A stretch of 64,000 nt of DNA from UBA7672 sp041166025 (GCA_041166025.1 JBEAMJ010000076.1:30301-94300), one strand, 5' to 3'. Positions 1-9,541 are shown, counted from the stretch's first letter. The notes: generated by a model from the letters alone, not told the origin. Program-made: numbers and translations.

Positions 1-697
1 CGGCCCAGGCCGAGATCAGGGCGAGCTGCTCGGCGGTCTGTGCGGCGGTGAGATCGGTGGCTGCATCGCGGCGGCGCAGGCGGCGGTCGTAATTCACCAG
101 GGCATCGCGTGCGGCGCGGAGCTGGATGCCCGTCGCGTCGTCACTGACGAGACGGGCGGCGGCGGAAAGATCGACATCCTCGCGTCCGGCTGAAACGGCA
201 TGCTGGTCGGCCAGGCGCAGGACATCGCCCAGCGCGCCGGCCAATGCTGTCTGGTAAGCGGGCTTGCCGGTCAGGCGGGCCATGGGCTCCCAAGCCTCTG
301 AGTCCGTTGCCCAGCCGAGCTGGTTGAAGTGATCTTCCATCAGCATGGCGGCGGCGCCGACAAGCGGAACGGCCCAGTCGGCCCGATTCACCAGCCGGTC
401 GAAATCACGATCGCCGATATCGCTCGAGGCGACGACCGCAGCAGGATAGGCCGCGAGCAGCGCCGTGATGACCGAGGCGTTGACCCAGAACTTGATATGC
501 TCAAAGAGCGTCCGGCCATGAGCTTCGGCCTCGTGCGTCTCGTCGTTTGGCGCGCTGGCGATCGTGCCTTCGATGATCGATTCGGGCTCGGGTTCGATCT
601 GGCGGAGCGGGAACGGCCGATCGGTCTCGCCGGCCTTCTCCGCCGCGGGCGCGTGGTCGGCCACGACCATGTCGCGACGAAGTTTCAGAACAGACAT
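1..697 (-). CDS. Hypothetical protein, 3' end cut by window edge
   Basis: An open frame of 232 codons runs from an ATG at 697 off the left edge with no stop. The first 60 residues are charged and Pro/Glu-rich. Near residues 68-90 is a short hydrophobic stretch (WVNASVITALLAAYPAAVVA), then a mostly helical region rich in Ala, Asp and Arg. I do not recognise the family. Codon choice (strong third-position G/C) supports coding, and the opposing 133-residue frame at 329-730 looks like its shadow. It lies downstream of the trpS/copper-chaperone pair on the same strand with a gap of about 90 bp, so it may have its own promoter. No function can be assigned. Confidence 0.65.
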   Translation of the reverse strand, partial: MSVLKLRRDMVVADHAPAAEKAGETDRPFPLRQIEPEPESIIEGTIASAPNDETHEAEAHGRTLFEHIKFWVNASVITALLAAYPAAVVASSDIGDRDFDRLVNRADWAVPLVGAAAMLMEDHFNQLGWATDSEAWEPMARLTGKPAYQTALAGALGDVLRLADQHAVSAGREDVDLSAAARLVSDDATGIQLRAARDALVNYDRRLRRRDAATDLTAAQTAEQLALISAWA

Positions 698-786
698 CGC
701 CCAGCCCCAGCTAGCGCAGTCAGACCCTGAATGAGCCTGTCGTTAACCTCAACCCACTAATCCTTTAGGCGGCGTTACCGTACCGG

Positions 787-1206
787 TCACGGCGCCGGCG
801 CACCAGCAAAAGCGATGGTCTGGACGCTCCCCGACTCTAGCTCGATTTGAATCGGAAATGTGGCGCCGGCAGCCAGGGGTTGCGGCGCGATCACCATGAG
901 ATGCAGCCCGCCGGGTTCAAACTTAACGGTTTTTCCGGCCGGCAGCTCAATGTCCGGGCGCTGTTCCATGCCCGCCATTCCCTGGTCCGACCTTGATTCA
1001 TGAATTTCGACCGCGCGCGCGCGAGGTGAAGATACCGCAACGATTCGGTCGGCGATGTTCGAGGTGATCGAGAAATAGGCAACGCCCGTTCCCCCATCGA
1101 CCAGCGGCGGCCGATAGCGTGCATCATCAATCCTTAGGCTCACGGTCTGCCCGCCGCTGCAGGCGGCCAGAACGATGAGGGCGGCGGCAAGCAGGTGTCG
1201 CATCAT
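787..1206 (-). CDS. PCu(A)C-family periplasmic copper chaperone lipoprotein
   Basis: A 139-residue protein of the PCu(A)C (DUF461) family, which binds Cu(I) in the periplasm and delivers it to cytochrome oxidase. The N-terminus is a lipoprotein signal with lipobox LAAC at residues 13-16. The family copper ligands are visible as a His in EIHES, a Met in MAGMEQ and the HxM pair in GGLHLM near residue 105. The start ATG overlaps the stop of trpS (ATGA), so the two are translationally coupled. A second ATG follows directly and could be used. No oxidase genes are in the window. Confidence 0.85.
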   Translation of the reverse strand: MMRHLLAAALIVLAACSGGQTVSLRIDDARYRPPLVDGGTGVAYFSITSNIADRIVAVSSPRARAVEIHESRSDQGMAGMEQRPDIELPAGKTVKFEPGGLHLMVIAPQPLAAGATFPIQIELESGSVQTIAFAGAPAP

Positions 1207-2240
1207 GGCCGCCAGAAGCCGATGACGCGGCGGACCTCATCCATCACGGGTGCGGCGATGGCGTTTGCGCGCTCACCGCCCTGCTTCAGCACGCGATCGA
1301 CCTCGGCCGGATCGCTCATCAGCCGGCGCATCGCGTCGGCGACAGGGCCGAGCTTGGCCACCGCGAGATCAGCCAGCGCCGGCTTGAACTTGCCAAAGCC
1401 GTGACCGCCGAACTCGTCGAGCACCTGCTGTTCGCTCTGGCCATTGAGCACGGCGTAGATGCCGACGAGGTTGGCGGCCTCAGCCCTGCCCTCCAGCCCC
1501 TTCACGTCAGTGGGCAGGAGATCGCTGTCGCTTGTCGCGCGCTTGATCTTCCTTGCGATCTCGTCGGGCGTGTCGAGCAGGTTGACGCGCGAGGCGTCAG
1601 AAGGGTCCGACTTCGACATCTTCCTTGTGCCGTCCTTGAGCGACATGATGCGGGCGCCGGGCCCCTGATAGATCGGTTCAGGAAGCGGGAAGAATGCCGG
1701 TGCGCTGAAATCGCGGTTGAACTTGGCCGCGATGTCGCGGCTGAGTTCCAGGTGCTGTTTCTGGTCCTCGCCGACCGGCACGTGGGTCGCCTTGTAGGCA
1801 AGGATGTCGGCGGCCTGAAGCACGGGATAGTCGAACAGACCGACGGAGATGTTCTCGGCGTCCTTGCCGGATGACTTGTCCTTGTACTGCGTCATCCGCT
1901 CGACCCATCCCATGCGCGCGACGCAGTTGAGGATCCATCCCAGCTCCGTATGCGCCGGCACCGAGGATTGCGCGAAGATGATCGCCTTCTGGGGATCAAT
2001 TCCGGCCGCAAGGTAGGCGGCGGCGATCTCGCGCGTCTGGGCGGCAAGCAGCTTCGGGTCCTGCGGGACGGTGATGGCGTGAAGGTCGACCACGCAGAAG
2101 ATGCACGGATACTGGTCCTGCATCGCGACGAACTTCACCAGCGCGCCGAGATAATTGCCAAGATGCAGGCTCCCGGAAGGCTGAACGCCGGAAAAGACGC
2201 GCCTTGGGCCGGAATACTCAAGATGCTTGCTGTCGGACAT
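1203..2240 (-). CDS. trpS: Tryptophanyl-tRNA synthetase
   Basis: Class I aminoacyl-tRNA synthetase that charges tRNA-Trp. The HIGH-type signature is seen as SLHLGN at residues 24-29 and the KMSKS loop as KMSKSDPS near residue 205. I chose the ATG at 2240 (MSDSKHLEYSG), giving 345 residues, the usual size. The frame extends upstream to 2345, but that 35-residue extension is not typical of the family. The gene sits leftward of murJ with an S41-like gene on the opposite strand between them, and it is coupled to the copper chaperone by an ATGA overlap. Confidence 0.95.
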   Translation of the reverse strand: MSDSKHLEYSGPRRVFSGVQPSGSLHLGNYLGALVKFVAMQDQYPCIFCVVDLHAITVPQDPKLLAAQTREIAAAYLAAGIDPQKAIIFAQSSVPAHTELGWILNCVARMGWVERMTQYKDKSSGKDAENISVGLFDYPVLQAADILAYKATHVPVGEDQKQHLELSRDIAAKFNRDFSAPAFFPLPEPIYQGPGARIMSLKDGTRKMSKSDPSDASRVNLLDTPDEIARKIKRATSDSDLLPTDVKGLEGRAEAANLVGIYAVLNGQSEQQVLDEFGGHGFGKFKPALADLAVAKLGPVADAMRRLMSDPAEVDRVLKQGGERANAIAAPVMDEVRRVIGFWRP

Positions 2241-2400
2241 CGAGGGCCAGTAGCAGCGCAGCTCATCCAACGGCAAGTCGCCAGGTCGAGAGAAGGTGAG
2301 GCCGCCCCTCCGGGCTATGTCGGAATATGCAGACATATTGCGCATCGCCAGAAACCATGATCAACTAGTTTCATAGTTTCTGTTGGAGGCCCCGGGAACG

Positions 2401-3771
2401 ATGAAAGAGCTCTCGCTCCTTGTGCTCGCTGGGCTTCTGGCGTCGGTCATTGCCGGCGGACTGGGACAGGCACAGCCGGGTCCGTCGACTGACAGGGCCC
2501 GCGCGGGCATGACGCCTGAGACCCGGCTGGCTGATCTTGCGGTGTTCCGCACAAGGTTCTTGGCGACGGACAGATCCTTTTCGCAGGCGGCTCGCGCCGA
2601 AGCTGACGCGCGTCTGGCAAAGCTCGAAGTGGAAGCTGGCGCCATAAGCCAGGCCCATTTCGATCTCGAGCTCGCACGGATCGCGGCGCTCGCGGACAAC
2701 GGCCATACCCACTACGTCCTGGGATCACTCAGCCGCTACTACAACCGCGTTCCCATCCGCCTCGGCGTGTTTGGCGAGGACTTCCACGTCGTACGCGCCA
2801 GACAGGGAAATGAGGACCTGCTGGGAGCAAAACTCGTCAGCATCGACGGGCGCCCGATCTCCGAACTGCGCAAGGCCGGCCGAAGCTTGTGGGGCGGGCT
2901 CGACGGTTTCCGTGACCGCGTAACCTTCAACCTGCTCGAAAGCCCCGAACTGCTGCGCGCCTCGGGCCTGTCGAATGCCGAAATGGGCGCTGCATATACG
3001 TTCAAGACAAGCAGAGGCGAGGTTTCGCGAACCCTCATCGGCGAGGCGCCATCGCCTGCCCGTCCCTTCTCATCGCCATACACGCTGCTCTATCCAGGCA
3101 AGCTGCAGCTTGAAGACGCCGCGTGGTCGACGGCGCTCGCAGAGGACGACGCGCCATGGTCGCTGCGGGATCCTGCTTCAACCTTTCGCTGGCGCGCTGC
3201 GCCCGAGATTTCCGGCATCGTCATCGACATGCGGGCCAACATGGACGCAAGCGACATGAAGATCGCCGATGCCCTGGGGATGTTCGATCAGGCGATCGCG
3301 CAAGCGAAGCCGAAAAATCTCGTACTCGACATGCGCCTTAACGGCGGCGGCAATCTCAATACCACGCGAGCCTGGGCAAAATCACTTCCCGCCAAAGTCT
3401 CCGGTCGCATCTTCGTCCTGACCAGCCCGCTGACTTTCTCTGCTGCAATCTCCACTGTTGGATATCTTGAGCAGGAAGCACCCGACCGGGTGATTATCGT
3501 CGGAGAGATGATCGGGGATCGCCTGCATTTCTGGGCGGAGGGGCGCGGCGTCGACCTGCCCAACAACAGGGGCATGATCGGACTTGCAACCCAGCGTCAC
3601 GACTATGCCGGAGGATGCAGGGCGTACACGGACTGCCATATCGCGGTGAAGGTGGCGCCGATCGCAGTTGCGAGTCTGGCGCCCGACATCCCGGCGCCTT
3701 GGACGATCGAGGCCTATCTTCGGGGGCGCGATCCGGCGATGGAGGCCGTTGCGCAGGCGCTTGCAGATTAG
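2401..3771 (+). CDS. Secreted S41-peptidase-like protein
   Basis: A 456-residue exported protein. Residues 1-24 form a signal peptide (KELSLLVLAGLLASVIAG). The C-terminal half resembles the tail-specific (S41) protease fold: LVLDMRLNGGGN is the typical strand-turn, followed by FVLTSPLTFSAA, where the Ser of TFSAA sits where the catalytic serine would be. Substrate is unknown and activity is unproven; it could be a degenerate family member. The ATG at 2401 is preceded by GGAGG at 2385-2389. A TTG at 2383 is a weaker alternative. It ends 4 bp inside murJ, which converges on it. Confidence 0.7.
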   Translation: MKELSLLVLAGLLASVIAGGLGQAQPGPSTDRARAGMTPETRLADLAVFRTRFLATDRSFSQAARAEADARLAKLEVEAGAISQAHFDLELARIAALADNGHTHYVLGSLSRYYNRVPIRLGVFGEDFHVVRARQGNEDLLGAKLVSIDGRPISELRKAGRSLWGGLDGFRDRVTFNLLESPELLRASGLSNAEMGAAYTFKTSRGEVSRTLIGEAPSPARPFSSPYTLLYPGKLQLEDAAWSTALAEDDAPWSLRDPASTFRWRAAPEISGIVIDMRANMDASDMKIADALGMFDQAIAQAKPKNLVLDMRLNGGGNLNTTRAWAKSLPAKVSGRIFVLTSPLTFSAAISTVGYLEQEAPDRVIIVGEMIGDRLHFWAEGRGVDLPNNRGMIGLATQRHDYAGGCRAYTDCHIAVKVAPIAVASLAPDIPAPWTIEAYLRGRDPAMEAVAQALAD

Positions 3772-5360
3772 CCCTCGCCGCCCGAGGCAACGCCGGCGGC
3801 GCCCTTCTCGCGCCTCAGCGCACCCTTGATCTCGGCGAGCGTAACGGCGCCAAGCGCGAAGGCGGCGAGGCCGTAGATGACAACGCCAAGTCCCATCACG
3901 GCCAGAACGGCAACTTCCTTTTTCCAGAACAGGTCGGACAACAGCGGATACTGCCAGGCGCAAAGGCCGGCGAAGACGCCCATCAGGGTGCTCGCAACCA
4001 TCAGGCGCACCATGCGCGTCCAGACCGATGCGCCCATGGTGTAGGCCCCTTCCCGCGCGAGCGCGCCAGCTAGCAGGAAGACATTGACCCAGGCGCCGAA
4101 AGAGGTGGCAATGCCGAGACCGATCGCGCCATCGATCCCCTGGGTGGGTAGCCAGTACCAGAGGCCGCTGCCGACAATCACGGTGATCGCCACCGAGATC
4201 AGCGAGAACTGCATCGGACGCTTGGACTTCTGTCGCGCGAAGAAGGGCGGGGTAAAGACCTTGGCCAGCACGAAGGCTGGAACGCCCCAGGCGAACTGGC
4301 GCAGGACCTCGGCCGTGCGCAGGGCATCTGCGCTGGTGAAGGCGCCGCGCGTGACCGTAGCGTCAATAATGAAGAAGGGCATTACGAGAAGCGCGACGGC
4401 CGCCGGAAGCGTGAACGCCATCGAAAGGCCAATCCCGTCGTCCATCGTGCGCGCCGCTCCGGCCTGGTCGTTCTCCGCAAAGTGACGCGACAGCCGCGGC
4501 ACGAGGGCGAGACCCACGGCCACGCCGATGAGCCCGAGCGGCAGCTGGTAGAGACGGTCGGAATTGTAAAGCACGGCGCGTGCGCCCTCGTCAGATCCAG
4601 AGAGGGTCTGCGTGACCAGCGAGGAAACCTGCAGGGCCCCGCCGGCGATAGCGCCCGGGACGGCGATCGCCAGCATGCGGCGCACGCCTTTCGTCAGCAC
4701 CGGCAATCCGACGCGCAGGTCGACTCCGAGCTTGCGCGCGCCCCACCACAGCAGGGCGCATTGCAACAAGCCAGACACCGTCACCGCAGCAGCCGCCCAT
4801 TCGGCTGCTTGCTGCTCGGAAGGTGCGATGAGCAAGGGAATGATTGTGCAGATGTTGAGCAGGATCGGCGCTGCAGCCGTGAGCGCGAAGCGGCCCAGCG
4901 TGTTGAGCACGCCCGACAACAGCGAAGCGAGCGTCATGAAGACGAGATACGGCATGGCGAGCTGCGCCATCAGCGTCGCGGTCGCCAGCGTATCCGGATC
5001 GTCGGTGTAGGCCGACAGCAGGAAGGGCATGATCCAGGGCATCGCGACCTCGATGCCGATGGTGACAAGGGCCACCACCGTCATGATGAAGGCCATCGCC
5101 TGCGAGGCCATGCGATCAGCCGCCTGAGCGCCTTCCTGGGCGCGCGCTGCTGCAAAGACGGGCACGAAGCCCTGCGCGAAGGCTCCTTCCGCGAAAAGGC
5201 GGCGGAACAGATTAGGCAGCATCTGGGCCGTCGCCCAGCAATCCATCAACGGCCCCTGCCCGCCAAAGCGTGCGTTCAGAGCAAGGTCTCGGGCAAAACC
5301 GAGAACCCTGCTGCCGAGCGTGAAGACGGTCTGCACGAACACGTTGCGCGCAAGGGACAT
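3768..5360 (-). CDS. murJ: Lipid II flippase MurJ (MviN family)
   Basis: A 530-residue polytopic inner-membrane protein of the MurJ/MviN family, which moves lipid II across the membrane for peptidoglycan synthesis. The N-terminus shows the family pattern with SRVLGFARDLALNARFG and the motif PNLFRRLFAEGAFAQGFVPVF. About 14 hydrophobic segments follow. It starts 15 bp after glnD on the same strand, so the two are probably co-transcribed; a glnD-murJ-trpS order is common in alphaproteobacteria. Its 3' end overlaps the convergent S41-like gene by 4 bp. Confidence 0.95.
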   Translation of the reverse strand: MSLARNVFVQTVFTLGSRVLGFARDLALNARFGGQGPLMDCWATAQMLPNLFRRLFAEGAFAQGFVPVFAAARAQEGAQAADRMASQAMAFIMTVVALVTIGIEVAMPWIMPFLLSAYTDDPDTLATATLMAQLAMPYLVFMTLASLLSGVLNTLGRFALTAAAPILLNICTIIPLLIAPSEQQAAEWAAAAVTVSGLLQCALLWWGARKLGVDLRVGLPVLTKGVRRMLAIAVPGAIAGGALQVSSLVTQTLSGSDEGARAVLYNSDRLYQLPLGLIGVAVGLALVPRLSRHFAENDQAGAARTMDDGIGLSMAFTLPAAVALLVMPFFIIDATVTRGAFTSADALRTAEVLRQFAWGVPAFVLAKVFTPPFFARQKSKRPMQFSLISVAITVIVGSGLWYWLPTQGIDGAIGLGIATSFGAWVNVFLLAGALAREGAYTMGASVWTRMVRLMVASTLMGVFAGLCAWQYPLLSDLFWKKEVAVLAVMGLGVVIYGLAAFALGAVTLAEIKGALRREKGAAGVASGGEG

Positions 5361-5375
5361 GGAGGAGCGTCCGAC

Positions 5376-8222
5376 CTAGCGGTTGAAGGAAGCCGGCGCG
5401 CGCGCCAGCGTGTGGGCGGGCGTGCGCGGCGCATTCGGCGCATGAGCCCGCAGCACTTCGACCAGGCGTTCAGTCAGGGGTTCGTCGAGCGCTTCCGGCA
5501 TCGGGCTCCCCTCCAGCATCTCGACATAGAAGACGTCGTGGACCCGCTCGCCGTACGCGCCGACATGGGCCGAGCGGATCGAGATATCCATGTCCGCCAG
5601 GGCGCGGGCAATCTCGTGAAGCAGACCCATGCGATCACGACCCGACACCTCGATCACGGTGTGGTCCGCCGACGCCGTGCGGTCGATGCGCACCAGCGGT
5701 GCGATGATGAAGGCGGCATGGCGGCGCGTCGGCGCGGGGGCGCGGCCGGGGCGCTTGACGCCCTCACCGCCGGCCGCAGCGAGGCGAAGGTCGGCCACCA
5801 GCCTCTCCAGCGCACTGGGATGGTCGGCCCCGATCGGCAGGCCGCGAAGATCCTGGATGTCGAAGAGGTCGAGCACGCGTCCATCGCCCGCATCATAGAG
5901 GTGAGCAGCGACGATGTTCGCGCCGGACGCGCTCAGGGCGGCGCAGAGGTCGGCAAACAGGCCGGGCCGGTCGGGCGCCGAGACCAGGAGCTCGGTCGCC
6001 GATCGGCCGCGATCGACGCTGGCCGAGACCATGATGGACTGCCCGGCGCTGCGCGCCAGCACCTCGGCGTGGCGGGCCTGCGCTTCGGGCGAGAAGCTGA
6101 TCCAGTAGGCCGCCTCCACGGCGGCGAGTTGAGGGGTCGGGCCGATGTGGTCGGCAAGTACGCGGCGCGCCTGTTCGGCGCGTTCTGCGAGCTGGGCCCG
6201 GACGCTGTGCTCGTCGGTGCGACCGCCGCGCAGGGCGGCTTCGGTCGAGAAATAGAGATCGCGCAGGAGCTGGCCCTTCCATCCATTCCACACGCCAGGA
6301 CCGACAGCGCGTATGTCCGCCACGGTAAGGATCAGCAGCAGACGCAGGCGCTCGAGGTTGCCGACCTTCTCGGCAAACCGCGAGATCGTCTGTGGATCGG
6401 AAATGTCGCGGCGCTGCGCCGTGTCGCTCATTTCGAGATGGTTGCCGACAAGCCAGGCGACGAGTTCGGCCTCGTCTTCGGGAAGGCCAAGGCGCAGCGA
6501 GGCCGACCGCGCCTGCTTGGCGCCCTCGATCTGCTGGTCGCCCTTACCCTTGCCCGTGTCGTGCAGGAGCATGGCGAGATAAAGGGCGCGGCGGTTCTGG
6601 ATCTTGGGGAAGATCTCGGTGGAGAGCGGGTGCTGCTCGCGCTCCAGGCCGCGCTCGATATCGTGGATCGTTTCAACGGCCTTGAGCGTATGCTCGTCGA
6701 CCGTGAAATGATGGTACATGTTGAATTGGGTCTGCCCGACGATGCGACCGAACTCAGGCAGGAAACGGCCCAGCACGCCGGCCTCGTTCATCAGCGGCAG
6801 GACGCGGCCGGGATGGTTGCGGCCAGCCACGATGTCGAGGAACATCGCCCGGGTTTCCTCATCATTGCGCGCCTGGCGCGTCACGGCCCAGAGCGAGCGG
6901 CGCGCCGCCGTCATCGCCTCCGGGTGAATGTCGACCTGGCGCTCGTTGGCGAGCCAGAACAGACGCATCAGCTTGCGCGTGTCCGACATGAACATGGCAG
7001 GGTCGGTGATGGTGATGCGGCCGCCATCGAGCGCGAAGCCCTCTTCCTTGAGCGGCTTGGCCGGCGGCTGCGACTTGAGCCAGGTGATGCCGGCCGGACG
7101 CTTTTTTTCGTCAACCTCCAGCTTGGCGCACAGGATGCGGGTGAGCGCGCCGACTTCCTTCGCCGCAAGGAAATAGCGCTTCATGAAGCGCTCGACCGCG
7201 GTCGCGTTGTTGCGCTCCGTGTAGCCCAGACGTCGCGCCATTTCGGGCTGCAGGTCGAAGGACAGGCGTTCCTCGGGACGGCCGGTGAGGAAGTGAAGGT
7301 GGCAGCGGACGGTCCAGAGGAAGCGGGCCTCGCGCAGAAAGATGGCCTTGTCGGCGGGCGAGAAGGCGGCCTTGTCGAGGACCTCCTGCAGGTTGGCGCC
7401 GCCATGGATGTACTTGGCGAGCCAGAACAAGGTCTGCAGGTCGCGCAGGCCGCCCTTGCCGTCCTTCACATTGGGCTCGACGCGGTAGCGTGAATCGCCC
7501 TCGCGCGCATGGCGGTCGGTGCGTTCCTGCAGCTTGGCTGCGACGAACTCGGCGCCACGCCCGGCAATCACGTCCTTCTGGAAGCGTTCATTGAGCTTGT
7601 CGAACACGCTCCGGTCGCCGAACAGGAAACGCTTGTCCAGAATCGATGTGCGAATAGTCACGTCTTCCCGCGACAGCTTGATGCATTCGTCGACGGTGCG
7701 GAAGGCGTGCCCGACCTTGAGGCCCATATCCCACAGCGCATAGAGCATGTACTCGATCACGCTCTCGGCCCACGCTGTCTGCTTGTGGTTGCGAACAAAC
7801 AGAAGGTCGACGTCGGAGGACGGCGCCAATACGTTGCGGCCATAGCCGCCAACGGCCACCACCGCCATGCGCTCCGCCTCTGTCGGATTATGGGCGCGAA
7901 AGATGTGGACCACGGTGAAGTCGTAGAGCGCTGACAGAGCCTCATCCATCACGCCCGAAAGGAGCGTTGCGGTGTCGAGCCCGTCTGCGCCCTCTTCCAG
8001 CCGGTCCTGAGCGATCATGCGGCCGCGAAAGAGGGCGGCGTGGATCAGGTCAAGCGCGCGCTTGCGTTGAGCGATCGGATCCGAGCCGTTGTCGAGTGCG
8101 GCCGCGGTGAGCTGGATGCGGAGCTTGCGGCCATCGACGATGTCCGCGATCCGCCAGGGGCCGGGCTTCACCGGCCCGGTCCTGGCTCTGCTTGCATTGG
8201 AAGCCGGCAAGGCGTCGTTCAT
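5376..8222 (-). CDS. glnD: Bifunctional PII uridylyltransferase/uridylyl-removing enzyme
   Basis: GlnD senses glutamine and uridylylates or deuridylylates PII. Domains in order: nucleotidyltransferase with GGYGRN and SSDVDLL near residue 130, an HD domain with MLLHDTGKGKG near residue 550 (UR activity), and two ACT domains near residues 740 and 855 (APDRPGLFADL and GRDRMGLLHEI) for glutamine sensing. The frame extends to 8507, but the extra 95 residues are low-complexity and overlap pnuC. The ATG at 8222 gives 948 residues, normal for the family. An antisense frame of over 1000 codons across it is a high-GC shadow. amtB lies 12 kb away. Confidence 0.95.
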   Translation of the reverse strand: MNDALPASNASRARTGPVKPGPWRIADIVDGRKLRIQLTAAALDNGSDPIAQRKRALDLIHAALFRGRMIAQDRLEEGADGLDTATLLSGVMDEALSALYDFTVVHIFRAHNPTEAERMAVVAVGGYGRNVLAPSSDVDLLFVRNHKQTAWAESVIEYMLYALWDMGLKVGHAFRTVDECIKLSREDVTIRTSILDKRFLFGDRSVFDKLNERFQKDVIAGRGAEFVAAKLQERTDRHAREGDSRYRVEPNVKDGKGGLRDLQTLFWLAKYIHGGANLQEVLDKAAFSPADKAIFLREARFLWTVRCHLHFLTGRPEERLSFDLQPEMARRLGYTERNNATAVERFMKRYFLAAKEVGALTRILCAKLEVDEKKRPAGITWLKSQPPAKPLKEEGFALDGGRITITDPAMFMSDTRKLMRLFWLANERQVDIHPEAMTAARRSLWAVTRQARNDEETRAMFLDIVAGRNHPGRVLPLMNEAGVLGRFLPEFGRIVGQTQFNMYHHFTVDEHTLKAVETIHDIERGLEREQHPLSTEIFPKIQNRRALYLAMLLHDTGKGKGDQQIEGAKQARSASLRLGLPEDEAELVAWLVGNHLEMSDTAQRRDISDPQTISRFAEKVGNLERLRLLLILTVADIRAVGPGVWNGWKGQLLRDLYFSTEAALRGGRTDEHSVRAQLAERAEQARRVLADHIGPTPQLAAVEAAYWISFSPEAQARHAEVLARSAGQSIMVSASVDRGRSATELLVSAPDRPGLFADLCAALSASGANIVAAHLYDAGDGRVLDLFDIQDLRGLPIGADHPSALERLVADLRLAAAGGEGVKRPGRAPAPTRRHAAFIIAPLVRIDRTASADHTVIEVSGRDRMGLLHEIARALADMDISIRSAHVGAYGERVHDVFYVEMLEGSPMPEALDEPLTERLVEVLRAHAPNAPRTPAHTLARAPASFNR

Positions 8223-8345
8223 GGCGCACTGTCTAGCCGGGTTTGGGTGGATGGGACAGTTGGCGGGTGAAGGGCGCATTGTCGCCCGCCATTGCGCCTG
8301 ATTGCGGCGCAAGGCAGGTTTTGGCGGCGATTGCTGGGACAGGAA

Positions 8346-8930
8346 ATGACCGATCCGCTTGAAATTGCGGCGACGGCGCTGACGCTCGTGTCGGTGATCC
8401 TGTCGGTGCAGCGCAGCCTGTGGCAGTTCCCGACGGGACTGGCCGGCGTGGGCCTCGGCTTCTTCGTGTTCTGGGGCGCGGGCCTTTACGCCAGCGCCGT
8501 CCTTCAACCGATCTTCGTTGCGACGCTGATCTATGGCTGGTGGTACTGGATCAGGGGAAACGACAACAAGGCGCCGCCGATCCGGACCACCCCGCTCGCG
8601 ATTGTGCTGGGCGCCTGCGCCCTGGCGCTCATTTTCGCGGCAACCGGCGCGTCAGTCCTGGACGCGCTGACCGACGCCAACATGGCGCTGGCGGATGCGG
8701 CCATACTCGCGCTCAGCATTGTCGCCCAGGCGCTCCTCAGCCTGAAGCGGATCGAGACATGGCCGGTCTGGGTCGCGGTCAATGCCATGTCGGTTTTCGT
8801 CTATGCGAGCCAGCAGCTGTGGCTCTACACAGGGCTCTACGCCTTCTTCTTCTTCAACGCCTTCTGGGGATGGTGGGCGTGGCGGCGGGAGATGAACGCG
8901 TTGGCGGACGGCGGGGAACGGGCTGAATGA
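8346..8930 (+). CDS. pnuC: PnuC-family nicotinamide riboside transporter
   Basis: A 194-residue integral membrane protein with about seven hydrophobic segments and PnuC signatures (LWQFPTGL near the start, YGWWYW in the middle, FFNAFWGWWAW at the end). PnuC takes up nicotinamide riboside, trapped by phosphorylation. The ATG at 8346 follows GGGACAGGAA. The frame runs further upstream to 8292, without support. It overlaps the next gene by ATGA, and that gene encodes a nicotinamide riboside kinase, which supports the assignment. It is divergent from glnD. Confidence 0.92.
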   Translation: MTDPLEIAATALTLVSVILSVQRSLWQFPTGLAGVGLGFFVFWGAGLYASAVLQPIFVATLIYGWWYWIRGNDNKAPPIRTTPLAIVLGACALALIFAATGASVLDALTDANMALADAAILALSIVAQALLSLKRIETWPVWVAVNAMSVFVYASQQLWLYTGLYAFFFFNAFWGWWAWRREMNALADGGERAE

Positions 8931-9478
8931 CGGCGACGCATTCGGGGAAGCTGAAGCGCGTAACGCTGTTCGGCGCGGAATCGACGGGAAAGACCACGCT
9001 GGCCAACCGGCTGGCGCGGCATTTCGTGACCGTCGTTGCGCCCGAGTATGGACGAACCTACACCGAGATCCACGGCCAGGACGCGTGTTCGAAACAGGAC
9101 ATGCTGAAGATAGCCAAGGGGCATCTGAAGCTGCGCCGGGAAGCTGAGGCGCACGCCCATCGCGTACTGTTCGAGGATACCGACCCGGTCCTGACAGCCG
9201 TGTGGTCGGACACGCTGGCGGGCGGTCGCGACAGATGGTTCGACCGCTTCAGCGACTATCCGGATCTCTACTTGCTCTGCGACATCGACATGGCGTGGGT
9301 GAGGGACGGCGTGCGCTATTTCGGCGACCCTGGTGAACGCAAGAAGTTCCATCTCGCCTGCGAGGCCGAGTTGATCCGGCGTGAAGTCCGCTTCGTCAGG
9401 ATCGGCGGGCCGCCGGAACAGCGCCTGCTGGCGGCGATCGCGGCGGTGGACGAGCTTCTTGCGCACGCCACAACATGA
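8927..9478 (+). CDS. NadR-type nicotinamide riboside kinase (kinase domain only)
   Basis: A 183-residue P-loop protein matching the ribosylnicotinamide kinase domain of NadR: Walker A GAESTGKTT at residues 15-23 and the family stretch APEYGRTYTEIHG that follows. It should phosphorylate nicotinamide riboside to NMN after import by PnuC, whose stop it overlaps by ATGA. Unlike E. coli NadR it has neither the helix-turn-helix nor the NMN adenylyltransferase domain. A strong hairpin follows directly at the stop codon. Confidence 0.85.
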   Translation: MTATHSGKLKRVTLFGAESTGKTTLANRLARHFVTVVAPEYGRTYTEIHGQDACSKQDMLKIAKGHLKLRREAEAHAHRVLFEDTDPVLTAVWSDTLAGGRDRWFDRFSDYPDLYLLCDIDMAWVRDGVRYFGDPGERKKFHLACEAELIRREVRFVRIGGPPEQRLLAAIAAVDELLAHATT

Positions 9479-9511
9479 AACCGGCCAGCCGGGGGAGCAG
9501 CTGGCCGGTTT
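9478..9511. terminator. Strong hairpin at the end of the pnuC operon
   Basis: A perfect 12-bp inverted repeat (AAACCGGCCAGC and its complement) with a 10-nt loop overlaps the last base of the kinase stop codon. The AAA/TTT ends of the stem could act as the U-tract in either direction, so it may serve the plus-strand pnuC operon and also the minus-strand mini-protein genes that end at 9542. Confidence 0.75.
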
Positions 9512-9541
9512 GTCGGCGTGCTTTCAGGTGGAGGGGAAGGT

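Noticed and set aside
329..730. A 133-codon plus-strand frame at the left edge
   Set aside because: Antisense to a longer open minus-strand frame with better codon use; His/Arg/Asp-rich.
4482..7493. A 1003-codon plus-strand frame
   Set aside because: It lies wholly antisense to murJ and glnD, is rich in Arg, His, Gly and Asp with no recognisable domain, and arises from third-position G/C bias.
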